64,000 bases of DNA from NCBI GenBank assembly GCA_029222685.1, contig JARHVB010000027.1, positions 62,001 to 126,000 on the forward strand, in the 5' to 3' direction. The stretch comes from Terripilifer ovatus (GTDB lineage: Bacteria > Pseudomonadota > Alphaproteobacteria > Rhizobiales > Beijerinckiaceae). The position numbers and the translations under genes were made by a program. Positions 54,332-63,562 of the stretch are shown here, piece by piece. The notes beneath the pieces are model-generated. The model saw only the letters and a list, made by a program, of their open reading frames with translations, ran no database searches and was not told the DNA's origin. The stretch's first letter is position 1. Each line of letters starts with the position of its first letter.

Positions 54332-56394
54332 CCGCAATGCCGACACGTGGAACTGCCACAGAGACACGCCACAGGCCGCGCATTCTTGCGGTCGATGACG
54401 ATGAGCGCAACCTGATGGTGGTCGAGGAAGTGCTCTCGCCCCTCGGAGAGGTGGTGTGTGCGCGCTCGGGCGAAGAGGCGTTGCGCTACCTGCTCAAGGA
54501 CGAATTTGCCGTCATCCTGCTCGACGTGCTGATGCCCGGCATGGATGGCTACGAGACGGCGAACCTGATCAGGCAGCGGGAGCAGTCAAAACGTACGCCC
54601 ATCATCTTCCTGTCGGCGATCAACAAGGAAGATGCACATATGCTGCGCGGGTACGATGCCGGCGCGGTGGACTATGTCTTCAAGCCGTTCGACACCCTGA
54701 TCCTGCGCTCGAAGGTCGCGGTGTTCGTGGATCTTTTCGAAAAGACCCGCGAGATCAAGGAAAATGCGGCGCAGGAACAAAGACTGCTCCAGGCCAATCT
54801 GCGGGCCCACATCGAAAAGCTCGAGGCGGAGCATGCGCTGCGCCGGAGCAAGGAGCGGCAGGAGGCGGTTCTGCGGGCCTTGCCGGTCGTCTTCTATTCG
54901 CGTTCGACCGAGCCGCCTTATCCGGCGCTGTTTGTCAGCGACAGCGTCGCCGCGCTGACCGGTTTTTCGCCGCAGAGGTTCACGTCCGAGCCGGCGTTCG
55001 GCATCAGCCGGATTCATCCTGACGACCGGAAGAAGATCGACGAGGCCCACGCCGACGCGATCAGGCACGGCGTCTATACCTGCGAATATCGCTGGCAGGC
55101 GGCGGACGGAAGCTGGAAAATGGTCCTCGACCAGGGTGTTCTGGCGCCTGCCGAGGGCGACCAGCCGCGCGCGTTTTTCGGGACCTTGCTTGACGTCACG
55201 GATCGGCGCCATCTGGAGGAGCAGCTGGCGCAGGCGCGCAAGATGGAAACCATCGGCCAGCTCACCGGCGGCATCGCGCATGACTTCAACAATCTCCTCG
55301 CATCGGTGCTGAGCGGCCTGTCGCTGATCGAGCGTCGGGCCAAATTGCCGGAAAGCTCGCAGAAGGTGCTGGAGATGACTCGGCATGCCGCGCAGCAGGG
55401 CGCCGAACTCATCAATCGCATGCTCGCGTTTTCGCGGCGCCAGCAGCTCACGCCGGCCGCAGTCTCGGTTCCGGCGCTCGCGGAAACCCTCGAGCGGATG
55501 CTGGCGCCGGTGCTCGGCGGCCTGATCCGGCTGCGCTGGAAAATCGACCCGGATGTGGGATCGCCGCATGCAGACCGCGGGCAGATCGAGCTCGCCGTGA
55601 TGAACCTCGTTCTCAACGCCAGGGATGCCATGCCCCAGGGCGGCACAATCACCGTCGGCGCCGAAAATCGTGCCGGCGGCTCCGACACGCCTGAAGTCGA
55701 ACCAGGCGATTACGTTGTGCTTTACGTCGAGGACACGGGCGTCGGCATTCCGCCGCAGTCCCTTGCCAAAGTCGTCGAGCCATTCTTTACGACCAAGGAG
55801 GTCGGCAAAGGTACCGGCCTCGGGCTCAGCACCGCCTATGGTTTCGCCCGACAGTCCGGAGGGACGTTGCGCATCTCCAGCGAGGTCGGGCGAGGAACGA
55901 GAGTCGAGCTGTGGTTGCCGCGCTCGCAAGAGGTGGCAGACGTGCCCACACCGTTGCAACCAGTTGCAACGCAGCCGGCATCGAATGTGTCGCCGCGGCA
56001 GCGGCCGGAGATTCTGCTGGTCGACGATGCCGCCGATCTTCGCGAACTGACGGCTGCCATCCTCATCGAGCGCGGTTTCTCGGTCAGGACGGCTGCCGGC
56101 GGCGCCGAAGCGCTGGCGCTGATGGAACGGGAGCCGGACCGTTTTGATGTCATTGTGACCGATTTCGCCATGCCGCTGGTCTCGGGGCTCGACGTGATTC
56201 GCTTCGCCCGCAACCTGCGATCGGGATGGCCGGCGATCATTATCAGCGGCTATGCGGATGCTTCCTCGATCGGGGACCGGCCCGAAGATGTAGCCTTGCT
56301 GGGCAAACCGTTCTCGGATGAAGCGCTTGTCGAGGCGATCATGAACTGCCTGAACAATGGCGCCGTATCGGACGCGCGCCGTGGCGTGGTGTGA
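54328..56394 (+). CDS. Receiver-PAS-histidine kinase-receiver hybrid protein
   Basis: A 688-residue cytosolic protein; GTG 54328 overlaps the upstream stop (GTGA), and ATG 54337 is an alternative. Domains: N-terminal receiver (ILAVDDDERNLMVVEEVL; D66 in VILLDVLMP), PAS (FVSDSVAALTGFSPQRF; YEYRWQ-like CEYRWQAADGSW), HisKA with His318 in GGIAHDFNNLL, HATPase (NLVLNARDAMPQGGTI; GTGLGLSTAYGFARQSGG), and C-terminal receiver with D612 in VIVTDFAMP. The HDFNN form is that of the HWE-distant, PAS-linked kinases. Its first receiver probably accepts phosphate from the HAMP-array kinase, forming one relay. Confidence 0.95.
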   Translation: MTAMPTRGTATETRHRPRILAVDDDERNLMVVEEVLSPLGEVVCARSGEEALRYLLKDEFAVILLDVLMPGMDGYETANLIRQREQSKRTPIIFLSAINKEDAHMLRGYDAGAVDYVFKPFDTLILRSKVAVFVDLFEKTREIKENAAQEQRLLQANLRAHIEKLEAEHALRRSKERQEAVLRALPVVFYSRSTEPPYPALFVSDSVAALTGFSPQRFTSEPAFGISRIHPDDRKKIDEAHADAIRHGVYTCEYRWQAADGSWKMVLDQGVLAPAEGDQPRAFFGTLLDVTDRRHLEEQLAQARKMETIGQLTGGIAHDFNNLLASVLSGLSLIERRAKLPESSQKVLEMTRHAAQQGAELINRMLAFSRRQQLTPAAVSVPALAETLERMLAPVLGGLIRLRWKIDPDVGSPHADRGQIELAVMNLVLNARDAMPQGGTITVGAENRAGGSDTPEVEPGDYVVLYVEDTGVGIPPQSLAKVVEPFFTTKEVGKGTGLGLSTAYGFARQSGGTLRISSEVGRGTRVELWLPRSQEVADVPTPLQPVATQPASNVSPRQRPEILLVDDAADLRELTAAILIERGFSVRTAAGGAEALALMEREPDRFDVIVTDFAMPLVSGLDVIRFARNLRSGWPAIIISGYADASSIGDRPEDVALLGKPFSDEALVEAIMNCLNNGAVSDARRGVV

Positions 56395-56700
56395 GGGATA
56401 TCGTTGCCTCGGAAAAATCATTGAACGGAAATTTGTGTGCGAAACGAGAAGCTTCTCGCTTGAACAAGAATGTTTCACATTCAATGGACTGGACGTCTCT
56501 TTCCCAAAGAGGCTATAGAGGCCCCCCGAATTTGATGCGCCTGGCTTTGCCGATCGCGCGAAGGTGGCTTGCCCACAGGGCCGGCCGCTAGCGGCGCGGC
56601 CTCATACGATTTCTCTTCGTGCCGTGTCGCAATCTGGCGCTCCCGTTCGTCCTTCGAACGACAATCCGTCCCTGCCATCACGCGGCCCAAGGAAAGCACC
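56395..56700. other. Intergenic region without a gene
   Basis: About 300 bases between the second kinase and the MFS exporter. No convincing gene, repeat or strong promoter; AAGGAAAG near 56690 is the exporter's ribosome site. Confidence 0.5.
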
Positions 56701-58182
56701 ATGACTGGAGACAATTTCGCCATTGCCGAACAGCCGGTGGACGCTGCCCCGCCGCCGGATCATACCGCTCGCAACAAAATGGTGATCGGGCTCCTGCTGG
56801 TCTCGGCTTTCGTGGTGATCCTGAATGAAACCATCATGATGGTGGCGCTGCCGCACTTGATGGCCAGCCTCGACATCACCGCCAGCACCGCGCAATGGCT
56901 GTCGACCGCGTTCATGCTGACCATGGCGGTCGTCATTCCCGTGACCGGCCTGCTGCTGCAGCGGTTCAACACCCGTCCGGTGTTCATCCTCGCGATGTCG
57001 CTGTTCAGCGCCGGCACCCTGATCTCGGCGCTGGCCTTGGGATTCCCCATGCTGGTGATCGGACGCATCGTCCAGGCCTCCGGCACCGCCATCATGATGC
57101 CGTTGCTGATGACAACGGTGATGCATCTGGTGCCGCCGGAATCGCGTGGCAAGACCATGGGCAATATCTCGATCGTCATCTCGGTGGCGCCGGCCATCGG
57201 GCCGACCATCTCCGGCCTGATCCTGTCCGTGCTCGACTGGCGCTGGATGTTCCTGCTGGTGCTGCCAATCGCGCTCGCTGCGCTGGCGCTGGGAGCAAAG
57301 CGCATTGTCAACGTCACCACGCCGAGCGATGCGCCGATCGATATCCTTTCCGTGCTTCTGTCCGCAATAGGCTTCGGCAGCTTCGTCTATGGCCTCAGCG
57401 AGTTCGGCGCGTCCTCGTTGAATCCCACGCCCGTATCGCCATGGATTCCGTTTGTCGTCGGCGCCGCCGTCATCACTATCTTCGTGCTGCGCCAGTTACG
57501 GTTGCAGAAGCAGAACCGGGCGCTGCTCGATCTGCGCACGCTGACCAACAGGACGTTCACCATCGCCGCCGTCATGATGGCCATTCTGATGATGTCGATG
57601 TTCGGCATCTTCATTCTGTTGCCCATCTACATGCAGAATGTGCTTGGCCTGACGACATTACAGACCGGTCTGCTGCTTTTGCCGGGTGGACTGATCATGG
57701 GCCTTTGCGCCCCCACCGTCGGCGGCCTCTTCGACAAATTCGGCCCGGCGCGGTTGGTCATCCCCGGCGCCATCCTGCTGTGTATCGTGACGTGGGGACT
57801 GACTTTGATCCAGCAGGACACGCCATTCTGGATGATCCTGGTTGCGCATCTGGTGCTCAGCGTTGCGCTGGCCCTGATGTTCACGCCGCTGTTCACCGTC
57901 AGCCTCGGGGCGCTGCCGCCGAACCTTTATTCGCACGGCAGCGCCATGATCGGCACGACGCAGCAGGTTGCGGGCGCGGCCGGCACCGCGCTGTTCGTGG
58001 CCATCATGACCTGGCAGTCGACCCGCCTCGGCATTGCCGGCGCAGATCTGGCGGCGGCGACGACCGGCGGCATCCGGGCTGCGTTTCTCGGCAGCGCCAT
58101 CATCGCGCTCGGCGCCCTGTTCGCGGCCTTCTTCGTCAGGAAGCCGGAGGGCGGGCAGCCTGAAATGGGGCATGGCCACTAG
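56701..58182 (+). CDS. DHA2-family MFS multidrug exporter
   Basis: A 493-residue membrane protein from ATG 56701. About 14 hydrophobic segments, which is the DHA2 (14-helix) drug:H+ antiporter layout. Motifs: LNETIMMVALPHLMASLDIT (helix 1), TAFMLTMAVVIPVTGLLLQR, IGRIVQASGTAIMMPLLMTT, and motif C-like VISVAPAIGPTISGLIL. Exports hydrophobic compounds using the proton gradient. No adaptor or regulator gene is adjacent. Confidence 0.9.
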   Translation: MTGDNFAIAEQPVDAAPPPDHTARNKMVIGLLLVSAFVVILNETIMMVALPHLMASLDITASTAQWLSTAFMLTMAVVIPVTGLLLQRFNTRPVFILAMSLFSAGTLISALALGFPMLVIGRIVQASGTAIMMPLLMTTVMHLVPPESRGKTMGNISIVISVAPAIGPTISGLILSVLDWRWMFLLVLPIALAALALGAKRIVNVTTPSDAPIDILSVLLSAIGFGSFVYGLSEFGASSLNPTPVSPWIPFVVGAAVITIFVLRQLRLQKQNRALLDLRTLTNRTFTIAAVMMAILMMSMFGIFILLPIYMQNVLGLTTLQTGLLLLPGGLIMGLCAPTVGGLFDKFGPARLVIPGAILLCIVTWGLTLIQQDTPFWMILVAHLVLSVALALMFTPLFTVSLGALPPNLYSHGSAMIGTTQQVAGAAGTALFVAIMTWQSTRLGIAGADLAAATTGGIRAAFLGSAIIALGALFAAFFVRKPEGGQPEMGHGH

Positions 58183-58188
58183 CGGCAG

Positions 58189-58770
58189 CTACAGCCACTT
58201 CGGAACATCGACACGCGCATAGTTGCGCAATTTGTCGATCAAGGTCGCGGCATCGGCATCCACGCAGATCGAATGGCGATGTGCCGGCGGCAGGAATTTG
58301 GTCTCGACCATATGGTCGATGAATCCCAGGAAAGCCGTGAAGAATTCGGCGACGTTCAGCAGGCCGACCGGCTTGTCGATCTCCGACAGTTGGTTCATGC
58401 TCCAGACCTCCATGAACTCTTCGACCGTTCCGATTCCTCCGGGCAGGGCGATGAAGGCGTCCGCCATCTCGACCATGCGCTGCTTGCGTCCGCGCAAGGT
58501 CGGGCTGATCTCATGGTTTGTCAGGCCGGCGTGGGAATGCCCGCGCCGGTGCAGGCTCTCCGTGATCACGCCGTAGACGCTGCCGCCGCACGCAAGTGCT
58601 GTATCGGCGACGATACCCATGAGCCCCTTGGTCGTTCCGCCATAGACCATGGTTATTCCGGCTGTTCCGAGCGCCTTACCAAGCGCCCGTGCGCCATCCG
58701 CGAAGGCTTCCGATGCCCCGTAGTTGGATCCGCAGAATACGGCGATGGACTTGATCTGGCGTGTCGTCAT
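58189..58770 (-). CDS. LOG-family protein (nucleotide phosphoribohydrolase)
   Basis: A 193-residue Rossmann protein: IAVFCGSNYGASEAFADGAR and VYGGTTKGLMGIVADTAL at the start, and the LOG signature PGGIGTVEEFMEVWSMNQLS with RKQRMVEMADAF ahead. LOG enzymes cleave ribose-5-phosphate from cytokinin nucleotides or from other purine monophosphates. Convergent with the MFS gene. Gene stands alone. Confidence 0.9.
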   Translation of the reverse strand: MTTRQIKSIAVFCGSNYGASEAFADGARALGKALGTAGITMVYGGTTKGLMGIVADTALACGGSVYGVITESLHRRGHSHAGLTNHEISPTLRGRKQRMVEMADAFIALPGGIGTVEEFMEVWSMNQLSEIDKPVGLLNVAEFFTAFLGFIDHMVETKFLPPAHRHSICVDADAATLIDKLRNYARVDVPKWL

Positions 58771-58862
58771 TGGCTGGCTTTCGGCGCTGAGAGATTGTGT
58801 TGAGGGATATATCGATCGGGCAGTGCCTGTCGACTATTCCGTACCGCGGGGCTTTTGCGTTG

Positions 58863-59360
58863 TCATCTGCGCGAAAGCTTCTCGAAACGCTTGATCAGCC
58901 GTTCGCGCTTGAGGCGGGATAGGCGCTGAATCCAGAAAATTCCGTTCAACTGGTCGATTTCGTGCAGATGGCAGGCCGCGCGCAAGCCATCTGCTTCCTC
59001 GATATGAAAATTGCCGGCAAGATCCTGATAGGTGATGCGGACTCGGGCGTGGCGCTGCACATCCTCGCTCATGCCTGGCATCGAGACGCTGCCTTCCCTG
59101 TGCTCGGTCATCTGCGGGGACGCCCAGTCGATCTGCGGATTGGCGTAAACGCGTCCTCCTTCGGCGGGGTCAAGTTCAAGGACGACCAGCCGCAGCGAAA
59201 CGCCGACGTGTGGTGCAGTGATGCCGATGCCGGGCGCAGCGTGCATGGTCTCGAGAAGGTCGTCCGCGAGGTTGCGCAGCAAATCGTCGAAGGCGGTGAC
59301 GGCCGCAGCCGGTTGCGACAGGCGAGGGTCGGGATAACGGACGATCTGGCGAATAGGCAT
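58863..59360 (-). CDS. Peptide-deformylase-like protein lacking metal ligands
   Basis: A 165-residue deformylase homologue. Motif 1 is GIGITAPHVG (44-53) with His51 where Gln is normal. Motif 2, normally EGCxS, is EGSVS with Ser91 replacing the metal-binding Cys. Motif 3, normally HExDH, is HEIDQ (133-137), so the second His is Gln. Two of three metal ligands are thus changed and normal deformylase activity is doubtful. The fold and length are intact, so it is not decaying. It may bind N-terminal peptides or have another reaction; the essential deformylase must lie elsewhere. Confidence 0.85.
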   Translation of the reverse strand: MPIRQIVRYPDPRLSQPAAAVTAFDDLLRNLADDLLETMHAAPGIGITAPHVGVSLRLVVLELDPAEGGRVYANPQIDWASPQMTEHREGSVSMPGMSEDVQRHARVRITYQDLAGNFHIEEADGLRAACHLHEIDQLNGIFWIQRLSRLKRERLIKRFEKLSRR

Positions 59361-59436
59361 GATGACCGCAAATTGTACTCGTGAGCCAAAACAGGCAAGA
59401 TCGCCGCTACGGCTTTCAAGGGGGGCGAAGGACTGA

Positions 59437-59664
59437 ATGTCGCCTGATGACTACAATCTCAAACAGGAGGTGGAAAGCCTGCGAGCCGAAAACGCGGCAC
59501 TTCGGCGAATGAGGGCCAGGGCGCCGAGACGGCGACACCGGGGTCGCGTGATTCTCAGCTGCCTGATGCTGGCCGCCTTCGTCGCTGTTGCCGTCTTCTC
59601 ATCCCTGAACAAGCGCTCGATCATCGAAAATGCCTTCGATCAAATTGGTCGCGCATTCCAATGA
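59437..59664 (+). CDS. Small coiled-coil membrane protein
   Basis: A 75-residue protein: an N-terminal coiled coil (LKQEVESLRAENAALRRM), a basic stretch (RAPRRRHRGR) and one hydrophobic helix (VILSCLMLAAFVAVAVFSS), so the N-terminus is probably cytosolic. Divergent from the deformylase-like gene. No family recognised. Confidence 0.6.
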   Translation: MSPDDYNLKQEVESLRAENAALRRMRARAPRRRHRGRVILSCLMLAAFVAVAVFSSLNKRSIIENAFDQIGRAFQ

Positions 59665-59700
59665 TTGCCCCTCCCGCCGCACTGGAAAATCCATCCGCCG

Positions 59701-61380
59701 TCACCCTTCGAACACCCGCTCCAGCACGGCCTCGACGTCGATTCCTGTCGGCTCGATCGCCCCGAAGACGCGGCCCGCGTGCGGATCTCCAAGCCTGGTT
59801 GCGATGAAGGCGTCGGCGATCGGGTTGGGAGCGTGGGCGTTGAGGAGGGCTGCCTGGCAGAGGAGGGTGAGCTGTTGGGCGATGCCGCGGCTGCCGGCTT
59901 CGAGGTTGGCGCCGCCGGCGAGACGCGCCGCGAGATTGGCGAACTCGCGGGTAAGTAGCGCATTGCCGTTGGAGATATCCGCGAGATGCGTCAGCAGCGC
60001 CCTCATATGGTCGGTGTCGCGCGCGAGCGCGCGCAATACGTCGAGGCACATGACATTGCCGGATCCCTCCCAGATGGAATTGACCGGGGCTTCGCGGAAG
60101 AGGCGCGCCATGATGCTTTCCTCGACATAGCCGTTGCCGCCGAACACCTCCATCGCCTCGCCGGTCAGTTCGACGGCGCGCTTGCACACCCAGAATTTTG
60201 CCGCCGGCGTGACGATGCGCTTCCAGGCGGCGTCGAGCGCGCTGCCTTCCCCTTCCGCCTGTTCGAAAGCCTGCGCCAGCCGCATGCTCAGCGCCAGCGC
60301 CGCCTCGCTCTCGAGGGCGAGGTCGGCAAGCACCGTGCGCATCAGCGGCTGCTCGATCAGCTTGCGGCCGAAGGCAGAGCGATTTTTTGCATAGTGGCAT
60401 GCCTGCACCGCCGCCTGTCGCATGATGGCGGCGCTGCCGATCACGCAGTTGAGGCGCGTATAGGTCGCCATTTCGATGATGGTGGGGATGCCGCGACCTT
60501 CCTCGCCGAGCAGGATGCCGCTGGCGTCCTGGAATTCGACCTCGCTGCTGGAATTGCTGCGGTTGCCGACCTTGTCCTTGAGCCGCTGGACGAGGATGGC
60601 GTTGCGCGTGCCGTCATCGCGAAAGCGCGGCACGAAGAAACAGGCGAGGCTGTCGGTGTCGCTCGTGCGGGCGACGACGAGATGAGCGTCCGACATCGGC
60701 GCCGAGTAGAACCATTTGTGGCCGCGCAGCAGGTATTCGCGGCCGCGCCCACCTAAGCCCACGGGTGTGGCCGTGGTGCGGTTGGCGCGCACGTCGGAGC
60801 CGCCCTGTTTCTCGGTCATGCCCATGCCGATGAAGATCGAAGCCTTGCGGTCGATCGGCGCATCGGTGGCGTCATAGCTGTTGCTATAGAGCTTGTCGCG
60901 CAGGCGCACCCACAGCGCCTCTTCCTTCTGCAGGACAGGAATGCTCGCCTGCGTCATCGTCGCCGGGCAGAGCGTGCCGAGTTCGACCTGGGCATGCAGG
61001 TAGAAGCCGGCGGCCCATGCCGACCAGCGACCGGGCCGCTGCTCGCGGAAGGGCTGCGAGACGAAGCCCTGTTCGCGGTACATGCCAAGCAGCGCATGCC
61101 AGCTCGGATGGAATTCCACCGTGTCGATGCGGCGGCCACGCGGATCGAACGTGTGCAATTCGGGTGGACGCCGGTTGGCGGTCTCGGCGAGGCGATAGCT
61201 GGCCTCGGTGCCGATGCGGGCGGCATAGTCCTGTAGTTGCGGTACTGCCCAATCGGCGCCGGCGCGGGCGACGGCGTCGCGCAGCGCCGGGTCGGTGGCG
61301 AAGAGATTGTAATCGGCGAGGTCGGCAACCTGGTTTTCGACCTCGTGCGTTTGCCAGGTCTCGTTTGCCAGCAAAGTCAT
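59701..61380 (-). CDS. aidB: AidB-like acyl-CoA dehydrogenase
   Basis: A 559-residue flavoprotein. The N-terminal ETWQTHEVENQVADLADYNL, GMGMTEKQGGSDVRANRTTA (FAD/substrate loop) and MEVFGGNGYVEESIMARLFR with NSIWEGSGNVMCLDVLRAL are typical of AidB, the adaptive-response protein of E. coli that binds DNA and FAD. Its C-terminal extension is longer than in metabolic acyl-CoA dehydrogenases, as expected for AidB. No ada or alkB lies beside it. Role in alkylation protection is by family. Confidence 0.9.
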   Translation of the reverse strand: MTLLANETWQTHEVENQVADLADYNLFATDPALRDAVARAGADWAVPQLQDYAARIGTEASYRLAETANRRPPELHTFDPRGRRIDTVEFHPSWHALLGMYREQGFVSQPFREQRPGRWSAWAAGFYLHAQVELGTLCPATMTQASIPVLQKEEALWVRLRDKLYSNSYDATDAPIDRKASIFIGMGMTEKQGGSDVRANRTTATPVGLGGRGREYLLRGHKWFYSAPMSDAHLVVARTSDTDSLACFFVPRFRDDGTRNAILVQRLKDKVGNRSNSSSEVEFQDASGILLGEEGRGIPTIIEMATYTRLNCVIGSAAIMRQAAVQACHYAKNRSAFGRKLIEQPLMRTVLADLALESEAALALSMRLAQAFEQAEGEGSALDAAWKRIVTPAAKFWVCKRAVELTGEAMEVFGGNGYVEESIMARLFREAPVNSIWEGSGNVMCLDVLRALARDTDHMRALLTHLADISNGNALLTREFANLAARLAGGANLEAGSRGIAQQLTLLCQAALLNAHAPNPIADAFIATRLGDPHAGRVFGAIEPTGIDVEAVLERVFEG

Positions 61381-61558
61381 GACAAGCCTCCATCGTGCCT
61401 GACGTCAGGCTAGCACATCCCCGGACGGTCTAGTTCGGGATATATTTGCGCGCCGGCCAGACCAGCGGGACAGACAGAATGGAACTCAGGACGACCACAG
61501 CTCCCACCTCTCCGGCGCGCTTCAATCGGCAATGCGATTGCGGGTTGTGCGTCCAGGA

Positions 61559-62197
61559 TCATTTACGCCTGGGCCGGCGAATGGCGCGCACCTTGCCGCT
61601 GTTGCCACCGCCGCAGAACAGTTGATCGCCGCCGTCGGACTCAAGCCCCGACACGCCCATACCGGGCGGCATCTCCAATCGCTCGAGGACTTCTCCGGTT
61701 TGAGGATCGATGCGCCGGACGTCGCTCTCCTCGCCGTCCCAGGTGCCGTGCCAGAGCTCACCGTCGACCCAGGTGACGCCGGTGACGGAGCGCTTGGATT
61801 CGATGGTGCGAAGAATAGCACCCGTGTCGGGGTCGATCTGGTGGATCGTCTTGCCGCGATACTGTCCGACCCAGAGCGTGCCTTCGGCCCAGGCGAGTCC
61901 TGAGTCGCCGCCGCCGCCGGGCGCCGGGATCGTCGCCAGCACCTTGCCGGTTTTCGGGTCCACTTTCTGGATGCGATCCTCGGCAATCTGAAACAGGTGC
62001 TGACCGTCGAAGGCGGTTCCCGCATGCGCGGCGACATCGATTGAGCGGAGCACATTGCCGCTTTCGGGATCCAGCGCGTTGATCTTGCCTCCGGCCGCAA
62101 ACCAGACGTTGCTGCCGTCAAACGTAAGGCCATGCACATGGTCGACATCGGGAAAGGGGCCGTATTCGCGGATGATTTCGGCTGCTGCTTGTTTCAT
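61559..62197 (-). CDS. YncE-like/quinoprotein-type beta-propeller protein
   Basis: A 212-residue protein from the ATG ending at 62197 (MKQAAAEIIREYGPFPDVDH). Repeated blades such as VWFAAGGKINALDPESGNVL, RIQKVDPKTGKVLATIPAP and HQIDPDTGAILRTIESKRS form a small beta-propeller like glutamine cyclotransferase or YncE proteins. No signal peptide is seen. It may be regulated by, or report to, the TPR/HTH regulator just upstream on the same strand (38-base gap). Confidence 0.75.
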   Translation of the reverse strand: MKQAAAEIIREYGPFPDVDHVHGLTFDGSNVWFAAGGKINALDPESGNVLRSIDVAAHAGTAFDGQHLFQIAEDRIQKVDPKTGKVLATIPAPGGGGDSGLAWAEGTLWVGQYRGKTIHQIDPDTGAILRTIESKRSVTGVTWVDGELWHGTWDGEESDVRRIDPQTGEVLERLEMPPGMGVSGLESDGGDQLFCGGGNSGKVRAIRRPRRK

Positions 62198-62235
62198 GGC
62201 CTTGTCCTCGTTGCTCGTGTTTGACTGCGTGCAGC

Positions 62236-63456
62236 CTAGTCGCTTGGAAGCGGGCCAGGGAGTAACAAGATTGTCGGAAAGCCGGGCACGGACGGTGTCG
62301 TCCAGCGGCGCGCCGGCCCACGGCCGAACGACTGCACCTTGCGTGCCGCTGCAAGCGCATCGAGCGCCCGCTGCACCGTGCGCGGGCTCGCTCCAAGCGC
62401 AATCGCCAGCGCCGAACTCGACCATGCCTCGCCATCGGCGAGGAAGGCGAGCACCTGGCCGTGCTGCTCTTCGACCGGCGGCGTCAGCACCACGACCTCG
62501 CGGCTGCTGTTCGGCATCAGCGCAAAGCCTCGCTCTGTCGCACTGATGTCCGCCAGTGTCTTGAGTTCGGCGCGCAGCCGCCCGATTTCGACGCGCAACC
62601 TTGCGCGATGGGATTCGTCGGCGTGCTTGCCGCGGAAGGCGCCGGCGATAAGCGCGTTTCTCGATACGTCGGCGGGCCAGGCTTCGGCCAATGTGCGCGC
62701 CAGGGCGAACAGGACCGGGCGCGTTGCAAGCGGGATCACCGTGTCCGCGTCGCGTACGACATTGCGGCAGGAGTCGACGATGAGAGCCCCGGACGCCGGC
62801 AGCCTTTCAACGTCCTCGAGCAGCAGCAGCCGCTCTTCGCCATGCGCGATCAGCCGCGCTGCCGGCGTATCGATGACGAGTGAGGCGTTGTCCACCTCCG
62901 CCATCAGCGCAGGGATGCCGGCCTCGCGCGCTGCGCGCCCGGCGCGTGCAAGCGCGGCACGCGCAACCTTCGTCTGCAGGCGGCGGATGGCGATGCCCGC
63001 AACGGCCAGTTCATGGGCGACCCGCGACGCCGGCGGCAGCGGGGCAGGGTCGAGCCCGGCGAGCATGCGTTCGGCCTCGTCGAGACGGCCGATCAACAGC
63101 AGGCGGCGGACTTCGAGATGGCGCGCATGCGCGGCATTGATGCGGTCGCCCTGCGTTTCGAGGATCGCCCGTGCGGCGGCGAGCGCCTTTGCCGGCCAGC
63201 CGAGATCACGGGAAACGAGCGCGATCTCGGCTTCGGCAACGACGCAGCGCGCCCGCGCCACGGCTTCCCTCGGACCGAAGGCGCGCGCCGCGCGGCGCAG
63301 CAGAACCTTGGCGCGAACGAGATCGCCGAGCTGCGCCATGGCGATGCCGCGCAAGGCCAGCGCCGGTGCGTCGTCGCGTAGCGCAACCCGCTTCAACGCG
63401 CCGAGCAGGTCGCCTGCCGCGAGCGCCCGCGCCGCGGCGGTGATCAGCGAGTCCAT
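62236..63456 (-). CDS. Helical-repeat (TPR-like) HTH transcriptional regulator
   Basis: A 406-residue protein. Residues 1-180 are tetratricopeptide-like helices (ALKRVALRDDAPALALRGIA; DEAERMLAGLDPAPLPPASR); a middle part contains a wing-like ESHRARLRVEIGRLRAELKT (OmpR-like DNA-binding region as in SARP/HTH regulators), and a C-terminal winged helix has SALAIALGASPRTVQRALDA. It precedes the beta-propeller gene on the same strand and probably controls it. Confidence 0.65.
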   Translation of the reverse strand: MDSLITAAARALAAGDLLGALKRVALRDDAPALALRGIAMAQLGDLVRAKVLLRRAARAFGPREAVARARCVVAEAEIALVSRDLGWPAKALAAARAILETQGDRINAAHARHLEVRRLLLIGRLDEAERMLAGLDPAPLPPASRVAHELAVAGIAIRRLQTKVARAALARAGRAAREAGIPALMAEVDNASLVIDTPAARLIAHGEERLLLLEDVERLPASGALIVDSCRNVVRDADTVIPLATRPVLFALARTLAEAWPADVSRNALIAGAFRGKHADESHRARLRVEIGRLRAELKTLADISATERGFALMPNSSREVVVLTPPVEEQHGQVLAFLADGEAWSSSALAIALGASPRTVQRALDALAAARKVQSFGRGPARRWTTPSVPGFPTILLLPGPLPSD

Positions 63457-63562
63457 GGCAATCCCGTGCGGAATCCCGTCACACTTGTCACTCCCATCCC
63501 TTCGGCGTCCGGCGTTAGGTCTACCCCGTCACGCACCAAACCGAAAACATTGGACGAGAGCA

